DNA of 64,000 bases from Kitasatospora xanthocidica (GTDB lineage: Bacteria > Actinomycetota > Actinomycetes > Streptomycetales > Streptomycetaceae). The number at the start of each line of letters is the position of its first letter. The first letter of the stretch is position 1. The stretch is taken from assembly GCF_014656195.1 (NCBI RefSeq), contig NZ_BNBY01000013.1, positions 1-64,000 of the forward strand. The letters are read 5' to 3'. The notes under the pieces are model-generated. The model saw only the letters and a program-made list of their open reading frames with translations. It was not told the DNA's origin and did not search any database. Position numbers and translations under genes: made by a program. Of the stretch, positions 7,672 through 16,409 are shown piece by piece.

Positions 7672-8185
7672 ACGGCACGACGCCCTCGCCCTGCGGCAGG
7701 ACCCGCTCGCCCTCGCCCCGCGGCTCCTCGAACTGGGCCAGGTAGCGGCCGAACAGCTCCTCGCCGACCGTGACGGCGTTGGCGCCCTCCCGCCCGTTGC
7801 GGACGGCGAGCCGGCGCTCCAGCGTCGCCCGGTCGGCCTTCAGGTGGACCAGTTCCCACCGGCAACCGTGGCTCTCCACCAGCGCCTTGTAGTCGTCCCT
7901 GGCCGCCCGGCTCCAGAAGCTGTAGTCCACCACCACGTTCCGCCCGGACCGCATCAACTCGACCAGTTCCAGGCGCTGTTCGGCACGCACCTCGTCCTTC
8001 AGCCGGTCGAACGCGGCCTCCGACAGCACCACCCCGGCGTCCCGCCCCCCGAGCCGCCGCCAGACCGCCTCGTCGATCGACAGCCGCACGTAGCCGCGCC
8101 GAACCAGCCCCAAGGCGTACGTGGTTTTGCCCGCCCCGGGCAGCCCGCACATCAGCACCACCGTGCCGCTCGATCGCTCCGTCAC
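7670..8185 (-). CDS. P-loop kinase-like ATPase (AAA_33 / zeta-toxin-like)
   Basis: 171 aa with Walker A GLPGAGKTTYA at residues 14-24, an Asp-containing second motif (VRLSIDEAVW), a lid/Walker B region (NVVVDYSFWSR), and Arg residues for phosphate binding (ERRLAVRNGRE). This is the organisation of small nucleoside/aminoglycoside-kinase-like AAA_33 ATPases; the substrate is unknown. The C-terminus is encoded by 21-bp imperfect repeats (GEGERVLPQGEGVVP), which also supply half of the downstream hairpin. Confidence 0.8.
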   Translation of the reverse strand: MTERSSGTVVLMCGLPGAGKTTYALGLVRRGYVRLSIDEAVWRRLGGRDAGVVLSEAAFDRLKDEVRAEQRLELVELMRSGRNVVVDYSFWSRAARDDYKALVESHGCRWELVHLKADRATLERRLAVRNGREGANAVTVGEELFGRYLAQFEEPRGEGERVLPQGEGVVP

Positions 8186-8219
8186 ACCCCGCAGGCTAGC
8201 GCCGGGCCCAACGCGGCAC

Positions 8220-8636
8220 CTACCCGTCCTCCCGGCCCTCCAGGAGGTGTTCCAGGAACCGGCCGTGCCGGACGAGCGTGCGGCTCTCGCTCTCCGGCGC
8301 CGGGGTGTCCGTCCGCAGCACCCGGGTCCGCTGCTCCGCCCGGTCGGAGAGATCGGAGAGACCGGAGACCATGACCCCGACGGCGTCGGCGATACCGGTC
8401 ATCGAGGACGCCGACCTGCCCGGCTCGACCCGCTCCACGCGGACGGCCTCCTTCGTGGGTACGGGCGTGGGCGCCGGCGCTGGCGCGGTCTCGGTCGTCG
8501 GCACCTGGGTGCGCTTCGCCCGCGCGGGCTTCCGCCCGGCCCGCGCCACCCCGGACTCCTCCCGCAGCCGGCCGACCTCCGCCTCCAACGCCGCCAGCCG
8601 TGCCCGCAGTTCGTCCAGCTCGCCCATCTTCTCCAC
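8220..8636 (-). CDS. Small coiled-coil protein of unknown function
   Basis: 138 aa. The GTG start is preceded nine bases upstream by GGGGAGGG; an ATG three codons later (8627) is the alternative. The N-terminus is a short heptad coiled coil (LDELRARLAALEAEVGRLRE), followed by a basic/Pro/Thr-rich linker (PAPAPTPVPTKE) and a helical C-terminus. No catalytic motif and no membrane segment. Not recognised beyond being a typical actinobacterial conserved hypothetical. Confidence 0.6.
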   Translation of the reverse strand: MEKMGELDELRARLAALEAEVGRLREESGVARAGRKPARAKRTQVPTTETAPAPAPTPVPTKEAVRVERVEPGRSASSMTGIADAVGVMVSGLSDLSDRAEQRTRVLRTDTPAPESESRTLVRHGRFLEHLLEGREDG

Positions 8637-8711
8637 CGCCCAGAACCCTCCCCGGCCGCCCTGCACGGCCCTTGACGTGCGGCTTCAGCCTAACCGGGTC
8701 CCGCCCACCCC

Positions 8712-9290
8712 TCACGGCCGCTCGCCGCCACCGCCCTCGGCCGCACCCGTCGACCGGGCCCAGTCGGCCAGCGCCGCGAAGTCCTCCGCCGTCAGCCCGA
8801 CCTTCGGATCGACCCGGTGCAGAAGCGCCGGCCCCCGGTGACGCTCCTCCACCCAGGCGCGGTCCGCGTCCGTGATCAGATCGTCGACCCAGGCGAACGG
8901 CCGGCCCCGCGCCCACGCCACGACCTCCGGCGTCTTCCAGAACACCCCGCCCCCGGGCTCCGGCCGCGGATCGGACCACGCGATCACCGGCAGCGGGGGC
9001 AACCCCAGAATCGGCGCCAGGAACTCGTTCGCGTCCTCCTCCCAGGTCGTCGCCCACACCAGATCGAACGGCAACGCCGCGAGCGCCGCCCCGTGCGCCG
9101 GGTTGAGCCAGACCCGCAACGGCTTCGGCCGCTTGTTCGGAAGCCCCCAGGCCCGCAACCGCCGCCGCTCCGCCGCCTCCCAGCGCGGAGTCATCAGCCG
9201 GTGCGTCTCGTACCCCGCAGGCCGCCGGTACGGCTTCGCCGCATCCGGGTTCAGCGGCCCGTCCACATCCACCAGCAACACCGGCCGCAC
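8712..9290 (-). CDS. HAD-domain protein (HAD-like hydrolase)
   Basis: 192 aa from the GTG at 9290, with a GGGGGTG ribosome site just upstream. HAD motif I is VLLVDVDGPLNPD (nucleophile DxD at residues 8 and 10). A motif-II-like strand WATTWEEDAN and a C-terminal acidic motif AWVDDLITDAD follow, as in HAD phosphatase domains. Compact, without a large cap. Such proteins are common single genes in streptomycetes; the substrate is unknown. Confidence 0.78.
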   Translation of the reverse strand: MRPVLLVDVDGPLNPDAAKPYRRPAGYETHRLMTPRWEAAERRRLRAWGLPNKRPKPLRVWLNPAHGAALAALPFDLVWATTWEEDANEFLAPILGLPPLPVIAWSDPRPEPGGGVFWKTPEVVAWARGRPFAWVDDLITDADRAWVEERHRGPALLHRVDPKVGLTAEDFAALADWARSTGAAEGGGGERP

Positions 9291-9429
9291 CAGGCACCCC
9301 CCAAGATCGTCCCCGCACGCTACCGGCCCCACCCACCCGCGCCCACCGGATTTCCCACGGCCCCAGCCATCGGCGTGCGCCGGAGAAGAGCGCCGCACCC
9401 GCCGACGTTCCGGGCCCGGCCCGTGACCT

Positions 9430-9905
9430 CCGGTAGCCGCCTCGATCGCGGCCGATGCCTGCCGTAGCCAGGTGATGCGCCAGTCCCCGTCCGGCCGTAC
9501 CTTCACGGTCCGGTCCAGCAGGGCCTCGAGCGCACTCCGCGCGCAGCGCTGCCCGCCCTGCGGCCCACAGCAACTCGGCGCGTCGGCAACGCGCGGACCA
9601 CACCGAATCGTGGTTCTCACCATGGATCCGCGCCAAGGTGTCCGCAACGTCCCCGAACTGTCCGGCGCTCTCGGCCGGCTGCGCTGCGAGGAACAGGGCC
9701 TCACCGAGGTTCGCACGTGCGATCGCGGTGTCCGAATACCCGGGACCCACTGAACGCTCGGGACGTCGCACCACGTCGTGGAACCACAGGACGGCCTCGG
9801 TGAGGTTGCCTGCTGTCCGAGGACCGTGGCCAGGTTCTGCTCCATCATCAGGGTTTCCGGATGATCGCCGCCCAACCCCGCCCGAACGGGAAGGGCAAGC
9901 CGGTG
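9430..9905 (-). pseudogene. Shattered tetratricopeptide-repeat protein remnant
   Basis: Read leftward, TPR-like sequence appears in pieces in two alternating frames: GLGGDHPETLMMEQNLATVL, then after a frameshift near 9812 NLTEAVLWFHDVVRR and TAIARANLGEALFLAAQPAE, HGENHDSVWSARCRRAELL. A last piece is back in the first frame (LEALLDRTVKVRPDGDW). GDHPxTL / LG signatures are those of FxsT/NB-ARC-type TPR tails. No intact start or NTPase domain remains, so this is the decayed 3' part of a STAND-type gene. The flanking DNA (9.3-11.2 kb) is less GC-rich than its surroundings. Confidence 0.65.
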
Positions 9906-10075
9906 CGGGTGGTCGCCAAGGGAGTGGCAGGGATCCCGCAAGCGACCTTCGACAGGCACCGGCGGATCGCGTCGGGCTTTGAGCGCCGGGGGAACCTGGG
10001 CAGTCGTTCCGTTGTTCCCGGCTCAACCTCGGCCTGACGGACTGTCCCGTCCCGGAGTCCGGGACGCGGGGCACG

Positions 10076-10438
10076 GTGGAGCGGGTCCTTGGGGAGGAAT
10101 GGCACAGGAAGCTGACCACCACGGACCCGTTGGATCCCACCATGCTGGCCGTTGCGGAGGGCTGGGTGGCCCTCTCTCAACCGAAGGAGAGCCAGAAGGA
10201 GTCCGAAGCCCGAGGACAGATCAAGCTGGCGGAGGAGGCGGTGGCCCAGCCGATGGGCGACATCTCGGTGCTGACCGACCCCGAGCGCTGTCTGACAGCT
10301 CTGGGACACATCGGACGCCTACTTCCGAGGACAGCTTCTGCGGCTTGCGATCGAGCGGTGTACCTGAAGAAGGCCCCGCACTCGGGTGATCGTTTCAAGT
10401 CGACACGGGCACATCACTGTCTCGTTATCGTCCCGTGA
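10076..10438 (+). CDS. Doubtful open reading frame, possibly a gene remnant
   Basis: 120 codons from a GTG. The first ~80 codons show moderate GC3 and a plausible helical protein (VERVLGEEWHRKLTTTDPLD, KESEARGQIKLAEEAVAQPM). The last third has lost codon bias and reads as non-coding. No ribosome site and no family recognised. It may be a remnant of an acquired gene in the same disturbed patch as the TPR pseudogene, or may not be coding at all. Confidence 0.25.
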   Translation: MERVLGEEWHRKLTTTDPLDPTMLAVAEGWVALSQPKESQKESEARGQIKLAEEAVAQPMGDISVLTDPERCLTALGHIGRLLPRTASAACDRAVYLKKAPHSGDRFKSTRAHHCLVIVP

Positions 10439-10507
10439 CAACGGTTGCCCGCGGATGGGACCATGCCGGAGAGCAAACCCATCGGACACGGAAGAAGGAG
10501 ACAGGAC

Positions 10508-10666
10508 ATGGCGCAGGGTCAGCAGAGGCTGGAGACCAAGCAGATCACCGGGCAGGTCATCACGCACACCATCGTCAAGCCGCTCCAGGACCCCTCCGAC
10601 ATCTCCAAGGAGCAGGAGGCGAAGCTTGCTGACGCGCTGGACGGGGCGGACACCACCTCGGAGTGA
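10508..10666 (+). CDS. Small orphan protein, 52 aa
   Basis: ATG preceded by AAGGAG at a perfect seven-base distance. The product is soluble, Gln/Lys/Asp-rich and without Cys: MAQGQQRLETKQITGQ, then VKPLQDPSDISKEQEAKLAD, ending GADTTSE. It is too short for domain calls. The excellent ribosome site and coding bias argue that it is expressed. It is not an FxSxx-type or lanthipeptide precursor by its C-terminus. Function unknown. Confidence 0.55.
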   Translation: MAQGQQRLETKQITGQVITHTIVKPLQDPSDISKEQEAKLADALDGADTTSE

Positions 10667-10709
10667 CGGCGGGTGATGCCTGACCCCGCACGCCCACCCG
10701 GGCCTTCGG

Positions 10710-11193
10710 TCAGAGGCTGTAGCGGCGCTGGCGCAGCTTCTCGGCGAGGCCCTTGCGCCGGTCGGGCTCGGAGTGCGGGGTCAGACCGCCGGCACCCAGC
10801 AGCGGCTTCCGCAGGGCTGGGAGGCGGTGAGTTCGAACCGCCACGTTGAGAAGCTCGGAAGCTCCACGGAGGTTGTTCACCGCGAAGTGCTGCTGAAGCG
10901 CGCTGTTCACTAGGCATTGCCGTAGTAGGGGTGCGCCAGTCCGCCAGCGAGCCGCCCCCGAACTCACGCGACATCCCCCATGTCTCGGGGTCGTTCGGGT
11001 CCTCCGGTACGGCGTCCTCACGCAGCTCATACCAGCGGGCCAGGATGCGGCACTGCTCCGGTGTGTACTTCCAGTCCGGCCGGAACGTGTGGGCCGACCA
11101 GTGCAGCAGCTCGCCCGCGAGCGTGCGCCGCGGGCGAGGGACATCGTCCGGGATCGTGCGAACCGGCTCGTAGGTGACGGTCAGGACGGCCAC
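10710..11193 (-). pseudogene. Frameshifted hypothetical gene remnant
   Basis: The first ~75 codons are convincing protein (VPRPRRTLAGELLHWSAHTF, WKYTPEQCRILARWYELRED, GMSREFGGG). Around 10940-10960 the frame degrades, and two other frames offer competing endings: GLAHPYYGNA-stop near 10917, and a longer one with ELLNVAVRTHRLPALRKPLL ending at 10710. The TPEQCRILARWYEL segment is reminiscent of phage terminase large-subunit N-termini, but the match is too short to be sure. Best read as a decayed acquired gene. Confidence 0.35.
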
Positions 11194-11243
11194 CTCCTGG
11201 AGCTGGTCTTAACAGGATGACGGCGGCCGGGAGTTGGGAACTC

Positions 11244-11249
11244 TATGCT
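11244..11249 (+). promoter_or_regulatory. Candidate -10 box of a leaderless transcript
   Basis: TATGCT lies exactly six bases before the ATG at 11256. This is the spacing at which transcription begins at the start codon in streptomycete leaderless genes, and that ATG has no ribosome site. No convincing -35 is visible. Confidence 0.35.
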
Positions 11250-11255
11250 GACGGC

Positions 11256-11642
11256 ATGTCGATCGGACCAACGCGGCCCAATACCGCCCCCGCTCGCGCG
11301 ACGAAGGGCCCGCGTGCGACTCCCGAGACAGTGCTGATCCCGCGTGACGGCGACTCTTCACCGATCGTCACCAGGATTGTCGAGGGGGTTGTGGCCCTGG
11401 GAGCTGCCGCACTCGAAACTGCGGGCAGGCTCGGGCTGGCAAAGATCGAGGCTCGGAAAGAAGCAGATGCGAAGGAGCGCGAGACAAGGCTCCGGCTGGC
11501 GCAGATCGACGCCGATACCCGCCGATTCGAGAGCGAGCAGAAAACCGAGCAGGAGCGGGAGAGAACCAAGCAGGAGGAACTGCGCCTTCGGCAGGAGGAA
11601 CTGCGAGGAGGCTTGAGGGGGCCGGACGCGGAGGAGAGCTGA
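11256..11642 (+). CDS. Charged coiled-coil hypothetical protein
   Basis: 128 aa from the ATG at 11256 (MSIGPTRPNTAP), chosen because a TATGCT box sits six bases upstream; an in-frame ATG at 11217 would add 13 residues. A short Pro/Thr-rich N-terminus precedes a hydrophobic patch (IVTRIVEGVVALGAAALETA), followed by a long highly charged helix (KEADAKERETRLRLAQIDAD, EQKTEQERERTKQEELRLRQ) that should form a coiled coil. No known family. GC content is lower than in neighbours, consistent with acquired DNA. Confidence 0.55.
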   Translation: MSIGPTRPNTAPARATKGPRATPETVLIPRDGDSSPIVTRIVEGVVALGAAALETAGRLGLAKIEARKEADAKERETRLRLAQIDADTRRFESEQKTEQERERTKQEELRLRQEELRGGLRGPDAEES

Positions 11643-11652
11643 CGGTTGCCTC

Positions 11653-11880
11653 CTACGGCTGGGCTGCCTCCCTGCAGGCGCGCTCCTCCATCGGCCGGGC
11701 CGCGTTCACGGAGACGTGCTCACCGGCCGCGAAGGGCGAGTTCATGTCGTGGGCCCACAGGCCGCGGGCGACGGCGTGCGGGACCTCGGAGTCCGGGCAC
11801 GCCTCGTAGCAGACGATCGTCCGCGCGATGCGCAGGGACTCGTCCGAAGGGCCGGAAGCCCGGGTCTTGCGGCGATCCAC
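11653..11880 (-). CDS. Small conserved-looking hypothetical protein, 75 aa
   Basis: GTG start with GGGAG six bases upstream. The sequence is compact and reads as a real small protein (SLRIARTIVCYEACPDSEVP, AVARGLWAHDMNSPFAAGEH), with two Cys near the centre and another near the end. No signal peptide, no recognised family. It is convergent with the coiled-coil gene (11642). Confidence 0.4.
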   Translation of the reverse strand: MDRRKTRASGPSDESLRIARTIVCYEACPDSEVPHAVARGLWAHDMNSPFAAGEHVSVNAARPMEERACREAAQP

Positions 11881-12091
11881 GGTGGACTCCCATCAGGAGG
11901 CGTCTTATGACGGCTGCCGCACAGTGGCCCGTCGACGAGCAAGACGAGCAGCCCACAAGCCGCCGGCTCCGTGCCCACGGCCCTGCGGAGCGGGCGACGA
12001 TCCGCCGCTGACCGCCTGGAGGGCCCGGCTCCCCCTCCTCGCCGGGAGGTCGGCGACGGTGCACTGTCCGGCTCTTCTTTCCCAGGAACCA

Positions 12092-12646
12092 ATGGAGTTG
12101 AATGTACGTCAGTTCGTCGCGTCGTCGTTGTCGTCCATGGTGGGGGAGTTGCCGGGAATGCTGGTGGAGGCGTTGAGCGCGCTGGCCGCGGCCGGGGGCG
12201 CCGGGATCGTCCAGGCCGCCGCCACGGACGGGTGGGCAGCCGTCCGGGAGCAGGCCGCCCGGCTGCTGGGGCGGGGGCGGGCGGAGGACGAGCAGGCCGT
12301 GCGGGAACGCCTCGACCGGACCAGGGAGACCCTGGAGGCGGCCGCGCCGCAGGAGCGGGCCGCGGTGGCCGGGCGGCAGGAGGCGTCCTGGCAGACCCGG
12401 CTGGAGGACTTCCTGGAGGGGCTGGCCCCGGCCGAACAGGCGCAGGCGGCGGAGCGACTGCGTACGCTGGTGGAACTCGCGACGTCCCCGGGAGACGCTG
12501 CGGTCGGGGTCCGGGCCGACAACAGCGGGGTGACCGCCGGCGGGGACGTCAGCAACCGGGGCGGCGTGATCGGACGCGACTTCACCGGCCCGGTCACCGT
12601 CGGCGGCGCCGACCGCCCTACCCCGCCGGGGACGGGCCCGCGCTGA
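12092..12646 (+). CDS. Helical partner protein upstream of the FxsT-like NTPase
   Basis: 184 aa, ATG with AGGA five bases upstream. The first 125 residues are alpha-helical with an Ala/Gly-rich hydrophobic stretch (LVEALSALAAAGGAGIVQAA) and amphipathic helices (ERLDRTRETLEAAAPQERAA). The C-terminus is a Gly/Asn/Val repeat region (NSGVTAGGDVSNRGGVIGRD) of the kind often found just before NTPase modules of bacterial STAND proteins. It is followed immediately by the large NTPase gene; the two may form one functional unit or once have been one reading frame. Function unknown. Confidence 0.6.
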   Translation: MELNVRQFVASSLSSMVGELPGMLVEALSALAAAGGAGIVQAAATDGWAAVREQAARLLGRGRAEDEQAVRERLDRTRETLEAAAPQERAAVAGRQEASWQTRLEDFLEGLAPAEQAQAAERLRTLVELATSPGDAAVGVRADNSGVTAGGDVSNRGGVIGRDFTGPVTVGGADRPTPPGTGPR

Positions 12647-12690
12647 CCGTCCCCGGAGTCGCCCAGGGCACCAGCGGCCCGCAGGCCGGC

Positions 12691-15600
12691 GTGCACAGCC
12701 GCAACGACCTCGTCAACTCCGGTGGTGTGGTGGCCGCCAGCGTGCGCGACGTGCACGTCCACGGTGCGGCGGACGCGGCCCCCGTCTGGCCGCTGCAGCT
12801 GGGGGCCGTGCCCGGGACCGTGGACTGCTACCGCCACCGCCCGTTCCTGGACGGCGCCCTGGAGGCGGGTGGTGCCGTGGTCCTGAGCGGCCCGGCGGGC
12901 ACCGGCAAGACCCAGGCCGCCGCCCACCGCGCCCACGTGGCGCTGCGGACCGGCGCCGTGGACCTGGTGCTGTGGGTCGACGCGTCGAGCCGCACCACCG
13001 TCCTGGACGGCTACGCCCGGGCGGCCGCACGTCTCGGGCCGGCCGCCGCGGCCGCGGCCTGGGCGTCCGGCGCGCAGGGGCTGCTCGCCTGGCTGAACAC
13101 CACGGACCGCCGCTGGCTGCTGGTCCTCGACGGACTGGCCGGGTACGAGGAACTCGACGGCCTGTGGCCGGACCCGGCCCCCGGGGCCGCCCTGGTGGTG
13201 ACCACGCGGAGCACCGACCCCCGACTGCGTGCCCTGCGACGCAGGCTGGTCCCGGTGCGCGGATTCGCCGACTGGGAGGCCCTCGGCTATCTGGCCGACC
13301 GGCTCGCCGTCCATGAACTCGGAGCCCCCGAGCGTGAATTGGCCGCCCTCGCCGACGAGGCCGGGGGCCGACCGGCCGAGCTGTCCGCCGCCGCCGACCG
13401 GCTGATCGCCGCGAGCACCGGGCCGGCACCGTACCCGCACGGCCTGCGCCGCGGCACCGTACGGCTGCGCCGCCCGGTGGACTGCCCGCTGTGCGGTGTG
13501 CCGCTCGGGACGGGCTTCGCGCTCCGGTACGCCCCGGAGGACGAGGTCTGGGCGCGGTGGATCGAGGCCGTCCTGACCAGGGCGGGGGTCGGCCCGAGGC
13601 GCGACCACGCCCCGGACCGCACGATCGTGCTGCTCCCGTCGGCCCGCCCGCGCGCCCCGCTGCCCAGGGGCGAGGACGGTGACGGGGCCCGCGCCGGGGG
13701 CAGGGGCGGGGACGAAGCCGGGGCCGAGCCCGCCCTGGTGACGGTTCGCCTCGACGGCGCGCCGGCGCCGGCCCCGTACGAACCGGGCCCGCCACCGCAA
13801 GGCCCGACCGTCACCCTGACCGGCCTGTCGGCCTCCCAGGCCGCGGGCGCGCTGCTCGCCGCGGTGGGCGGTGCGCCGCGCGTGCCCGACCTCACCGGTC
13901 TGCGGTACCCCGGTGCAGGCCCAGCCCACTTCAAGACGCCGCCCCGGCACCCGTCGTTCACCGGCCGGGGCGCGGTCCTGGAGCACCTGCACCGGCGGCT
14001 GGGAGCCGGGCCGGCGGCGGTGCTGCCCAGCTCGCAGACCCTGTACGGCCTCGGCGGGATCGGCAAGACCCAGATCGCGCTGGAGTACGCGCACCGGTTC
14101 AAGGCGCAGTACGACCTGGTCTGGTGGATCGACGCCGAGCAGCCGGAACTGATCGGCCCGGCGTTCGCCGACATGGCGCGCGAACTGGGCCTCCAGGTCG
14201 GGGACTCGGTCGCGGAGGCCGCCGCCGCCGCGCTCGCCGCGCTGCGGCGCGGTACCCCGGCGGCCCGCTGGCTGCTGGTCTTCGACAACGCGGAGAAGCC
14301 CGCCGACATCCTGCCGTTCCTGCCCGGTGGTACCGGCCACGTCCTGGTGACCTCCCGCAACCCGGAGTGGAGCCGGGTGGCCGAGGCCCTCGCCGTGGAC
14401 GTCTTCACCCGGCAGGAGAGCACCGAGCACCTGTGCCGCCGCGTCCCGGGACTGACCGGGCCGGAGGCCGACGCGGTGGCCGACGAGCTCGGCGACCTCC
14501 CGCTGGCGGTCGAGGTCGCCGCGGCCTGGCTGGAGACCACCGCGATGCCCGTCGACACCTACCTGGCGCACCTGCGCGGCGCCACCGTCCAGGTGCTCTC
14601 GATGGGCCGGCCGGCGGACTACCCGGCCTCGCTGGCCGCCGCGTGGAACGTCTCGACGGCGCGGCTGCGCGCCCAGGCCCCGGCGGCGGCCCGGCTGTTG
14701 CAGCTGTGCGCGTTCTTCGCCGCGGAGCCGATCGCGATGCGGCTCCTCTACAGCGAGCCGATGATCAGCGCGCTCGCTCGGCACGACCGGCGGCCGGCGG
14801 GGCCGCTGGTGCTCGCCGAGGCGATCCGCGCGATCGGCCGGTACTCGCTCGCCCGGGTGGACACGGGCCGGCGCACGGTCCAACTCCACCGGCTCGTGCA
14901 GGCCGTGGTCCGTTCCGAGCTGACCGAGGAGGAGCGGCGCGCGGCCGCGCACGAGGTCCACCTGGTCCTGGCCGAGGCGCGGCCCGTCCGCGGGGGCATC
15001 GACGACCCCGCCAACTGGCCCGCCTTCGACGACATCTGGCCCCACCTGGGGGCCTGTACCACGTACGACTGCGAGGAGCCCCGCCCCCGGGAGCTGCTCG
15101 TCGACCGGGTGCGCTACCTGTGGAAGCGCGGCGAACTGCAGCGCGCCGACTCCCTCTGTGACTCCCTCGTCCCGCTCTGGACGGCGAAGCTCGGCGCGGA
15201 CGACCCGCAGACCCTGCTGCTCCGCTTCCAGCGTGCCAACGTCCTGCGCTCCCAAGGGCGTTACCGCGACGCGCACGCCCTGGACGAGTCCGTGCTGGAG
15301 CGGCAGCGGGCCGTCCTCGGCGAACGCCACCCGCACACCCTGACGACCGCGGGTTCGCTGGGCGCCGACCACCGGGTGCTCGGCCGCTTCCAGGTCGCGC
15401 TCGCCCTCGACCTGGACACCTACGCCCGCTCCCGGACGCTGTTCGGTGCCGACAACCCGCGCACGCTGGCGATGGGCCACAACCTGGCCATCGACCACCG
15501 GCTGGTCGGGGACAGCCGGGCCGCCCGCGACCTGGACCGGGAAACCCTGGAGCGGCGCATCGAGGTGATCGGCCCGCGCCACCCGTACACCCTCACCACG

Positions 15601-16404
15601 AAGTTCTGCCTCGCCCGCGACCTCCGCGACCTCGGTGAATTCCCGTCCTCGATCAGGCTGTTGGCCGAGGTCGCCGCCGACCTCGACACCGTCCTCGATC
15701 CCGACCTCCCGGAGATCCTGCGCAACGCCACCTCGATGGCCGTCTCCCTCCGCCGGGCGGGCCGGCTGGACGAGGCCCGGGAGATCAACGTCGCCACCTA
15801 CCGGCGATTCGTGGAACGCTACGGCGAGGACGCCCCGGACGCCCTGATCTGCGCGATCAACCTGGCCGCCGACCACAGCGCCGCCGGCGACCACGACCGG
15901 GCCAGGGAGCTCACCGCCCGCATCCACGCCGTGCACCGGCGCCTGTTCGGCGCCGACCACCCCTTCACCCTCGCCTGCGCCGCCAACCTCGCCCTCTACC
16001 TGCGCGCCGCCGGTGACCCCGAGGCGGCCGTCGCCCACGGTACGGCGGTCGCCGCGGCACTGCGCGAACGACTGGGCCCGCAGCACCCGTTCACCCTCAA
16101 GGCCACCATCAACCTGGCCAACGCCCACGCCGACACCGGCCGGCCCGCCGCCGCCCTGCCCCTGCAGCGGCGAGCCCTCGACGACCTGCGCGACCACTAC
16201 GGCGAGCAGCACCCGGACACCCTCGTCTGCGCCGTCAACCTCGCCCGCACCCTGCGCGCCCTCGACCGTCCGGAGGAGGCGGCCGGCCTCCACCACGAGG
16301 CCCTCGCCGGCCTCGTCCGCCGACTGGGCGAGGACCACCCCGACACCCGGCACGCCCGCGACTGGCGGGCCGTCGACCGGGACCTGGAGACCCAACCGGT
16401 GTGA
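12691..16404 (+). CDS. FxsT-like STAND protein: NTPase, degenerate TIR, NB-ARC, TPR
   Basis: 1237 aa from the GTG at 12691 (the open frame extends upstream; a CTG at 12643 is also possible). A linker (DLVNSGGVVAASVRDVHVHG) leads to a first P-loop NTPase (SGPAGTGKTQ near residue 68, Walker B WLLVLDGL). Around residues 264-340 follows a TIR-like segment (GFALRYAPEDEVWARWIEAV, TIVLLPSA, LVTVRLDG) whose middle, where the catalytic Glu would lie, is replaced by Gly/Ala-rich sequence. Next comes an NB-ARC domain (FTGRGAVLEHL, GLGGIGKTQ near residue 453, WLLVFDNAE, HVLVTSRNPEW), and from about residue 810 at least eight TPRs with the GxxHPxTL signature. The second half matches the FxSxx-COOH-system protein FxsT, but no FxSxx peptide or FxsB/FxsC partner is nearby. 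STAND proteins are signal-sensing switches; a defence or self-recognition role is inference. Confidence 0.8.
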   Translation: MHSRNDLVNSGGVVAASVRDVHVHGAADAAPVWPLQLGAVPGTVDCYRHRPFLDGALEAGGAVVLSGPAGTGKTQAAAHRAHVALRTGAVDLVLWVDASSRTTVLDGYARAAARLGPAAAAAAWASGAQGLLAWLNTTDRRWLLVLDGLAGYEELDGLWPDPAPGAALVVTTRSTDPRLRALRRRLVPVRGFADWEALGYLADRLAVHELGAPERELAALADEAGGRPAELSAAADRLIAASTGPAPYPHGLRRGTVRLRRPVDCPLCGVPLGTGFALRYAPEDEVWARWIEAVLTRAGVGPRRDHAPDRTIVLLPSARPRAPLPRGEDGDGARAGGRGGDEAGAEPALVTVRLDGAPAPAPYEPGPPPQGPTVTLTGLSASQAAGALLAAVGGAPRVPDLTGLRYPGAGPAHFKTPPRHPSFTGRGAVLEHLHRRLGAGPAAVLPSSQTLYGLGGIGKTQIALEYAHRFKAQYDLVWWIDAEQPELIGPAFADMARELGLQVGDSVAEAAAAALAALRRGTPAARWLLVFDNAEKPADILPFLPGGTGHVLVTSRNPEWSRVAEALAVDVFTRQESTEHLCRRVPGLTGPEADAVADELGDLPLAVEVAAAWLETTAMPVDTYLAHLRGATVQVLSMGRPADYPASLAAAWNVSTARLRAQAPAAARLLQLCAFFAAEPIAMRLLYSEPMISALARHDRRPAGPLVLAEAIRAIGRYSLARVDTGRRTVQLHRLVQAVVRSELTEEERRAAAHEVHLVLAEARPVRGGIDDPANWPAFDDIWPHLGACTTYDCEEPRPRELLVDRVRYLWKRGELQRADSLCDSLVPLWTAKLGADDPQTLLLRFQRANVLRSQGRYRDAHALDESVLERQRAVLGERHPHTLTTAGSLGADHRVLGRFQVALALDLDTYARSRTLFGADNPRTLAMGHNLAIDHRLVGDSRAARDLDRETLERRIEVIGPRHPYTLTTKFCLARDLRDLGEFPSSIRLLAEVAADLDTVLDPDLPEILRNATSMAVSLRRAGRLDEAREINVATYRRFVERYGEDAPDALICAINLAADHSAAGDHDRARELTARIHAVHRRLFGADHPFTLACAANLALYLRAAGDPEAAVAHGTAVAAALRERLGPQHPFTLKATINLANAHADTGRPAAALPLQRRALDDLRDHYGEQHPDTLVCAVNLARTLRALDRPEEAAGLHHEALAGLVRRLGEDHPDTRHARDWRAVDRDLETQPV

Positions 16405-16409
16405 TCCGG

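Noticed and set aside
10508..12646. FxSxx-COOH precursor peptide for the FxsT-like protein
   Set aside because: I looked at the C-termini of the small genes upstream; none ends in F-x-S-x-x, and no FxsB or FxsC gene is present.
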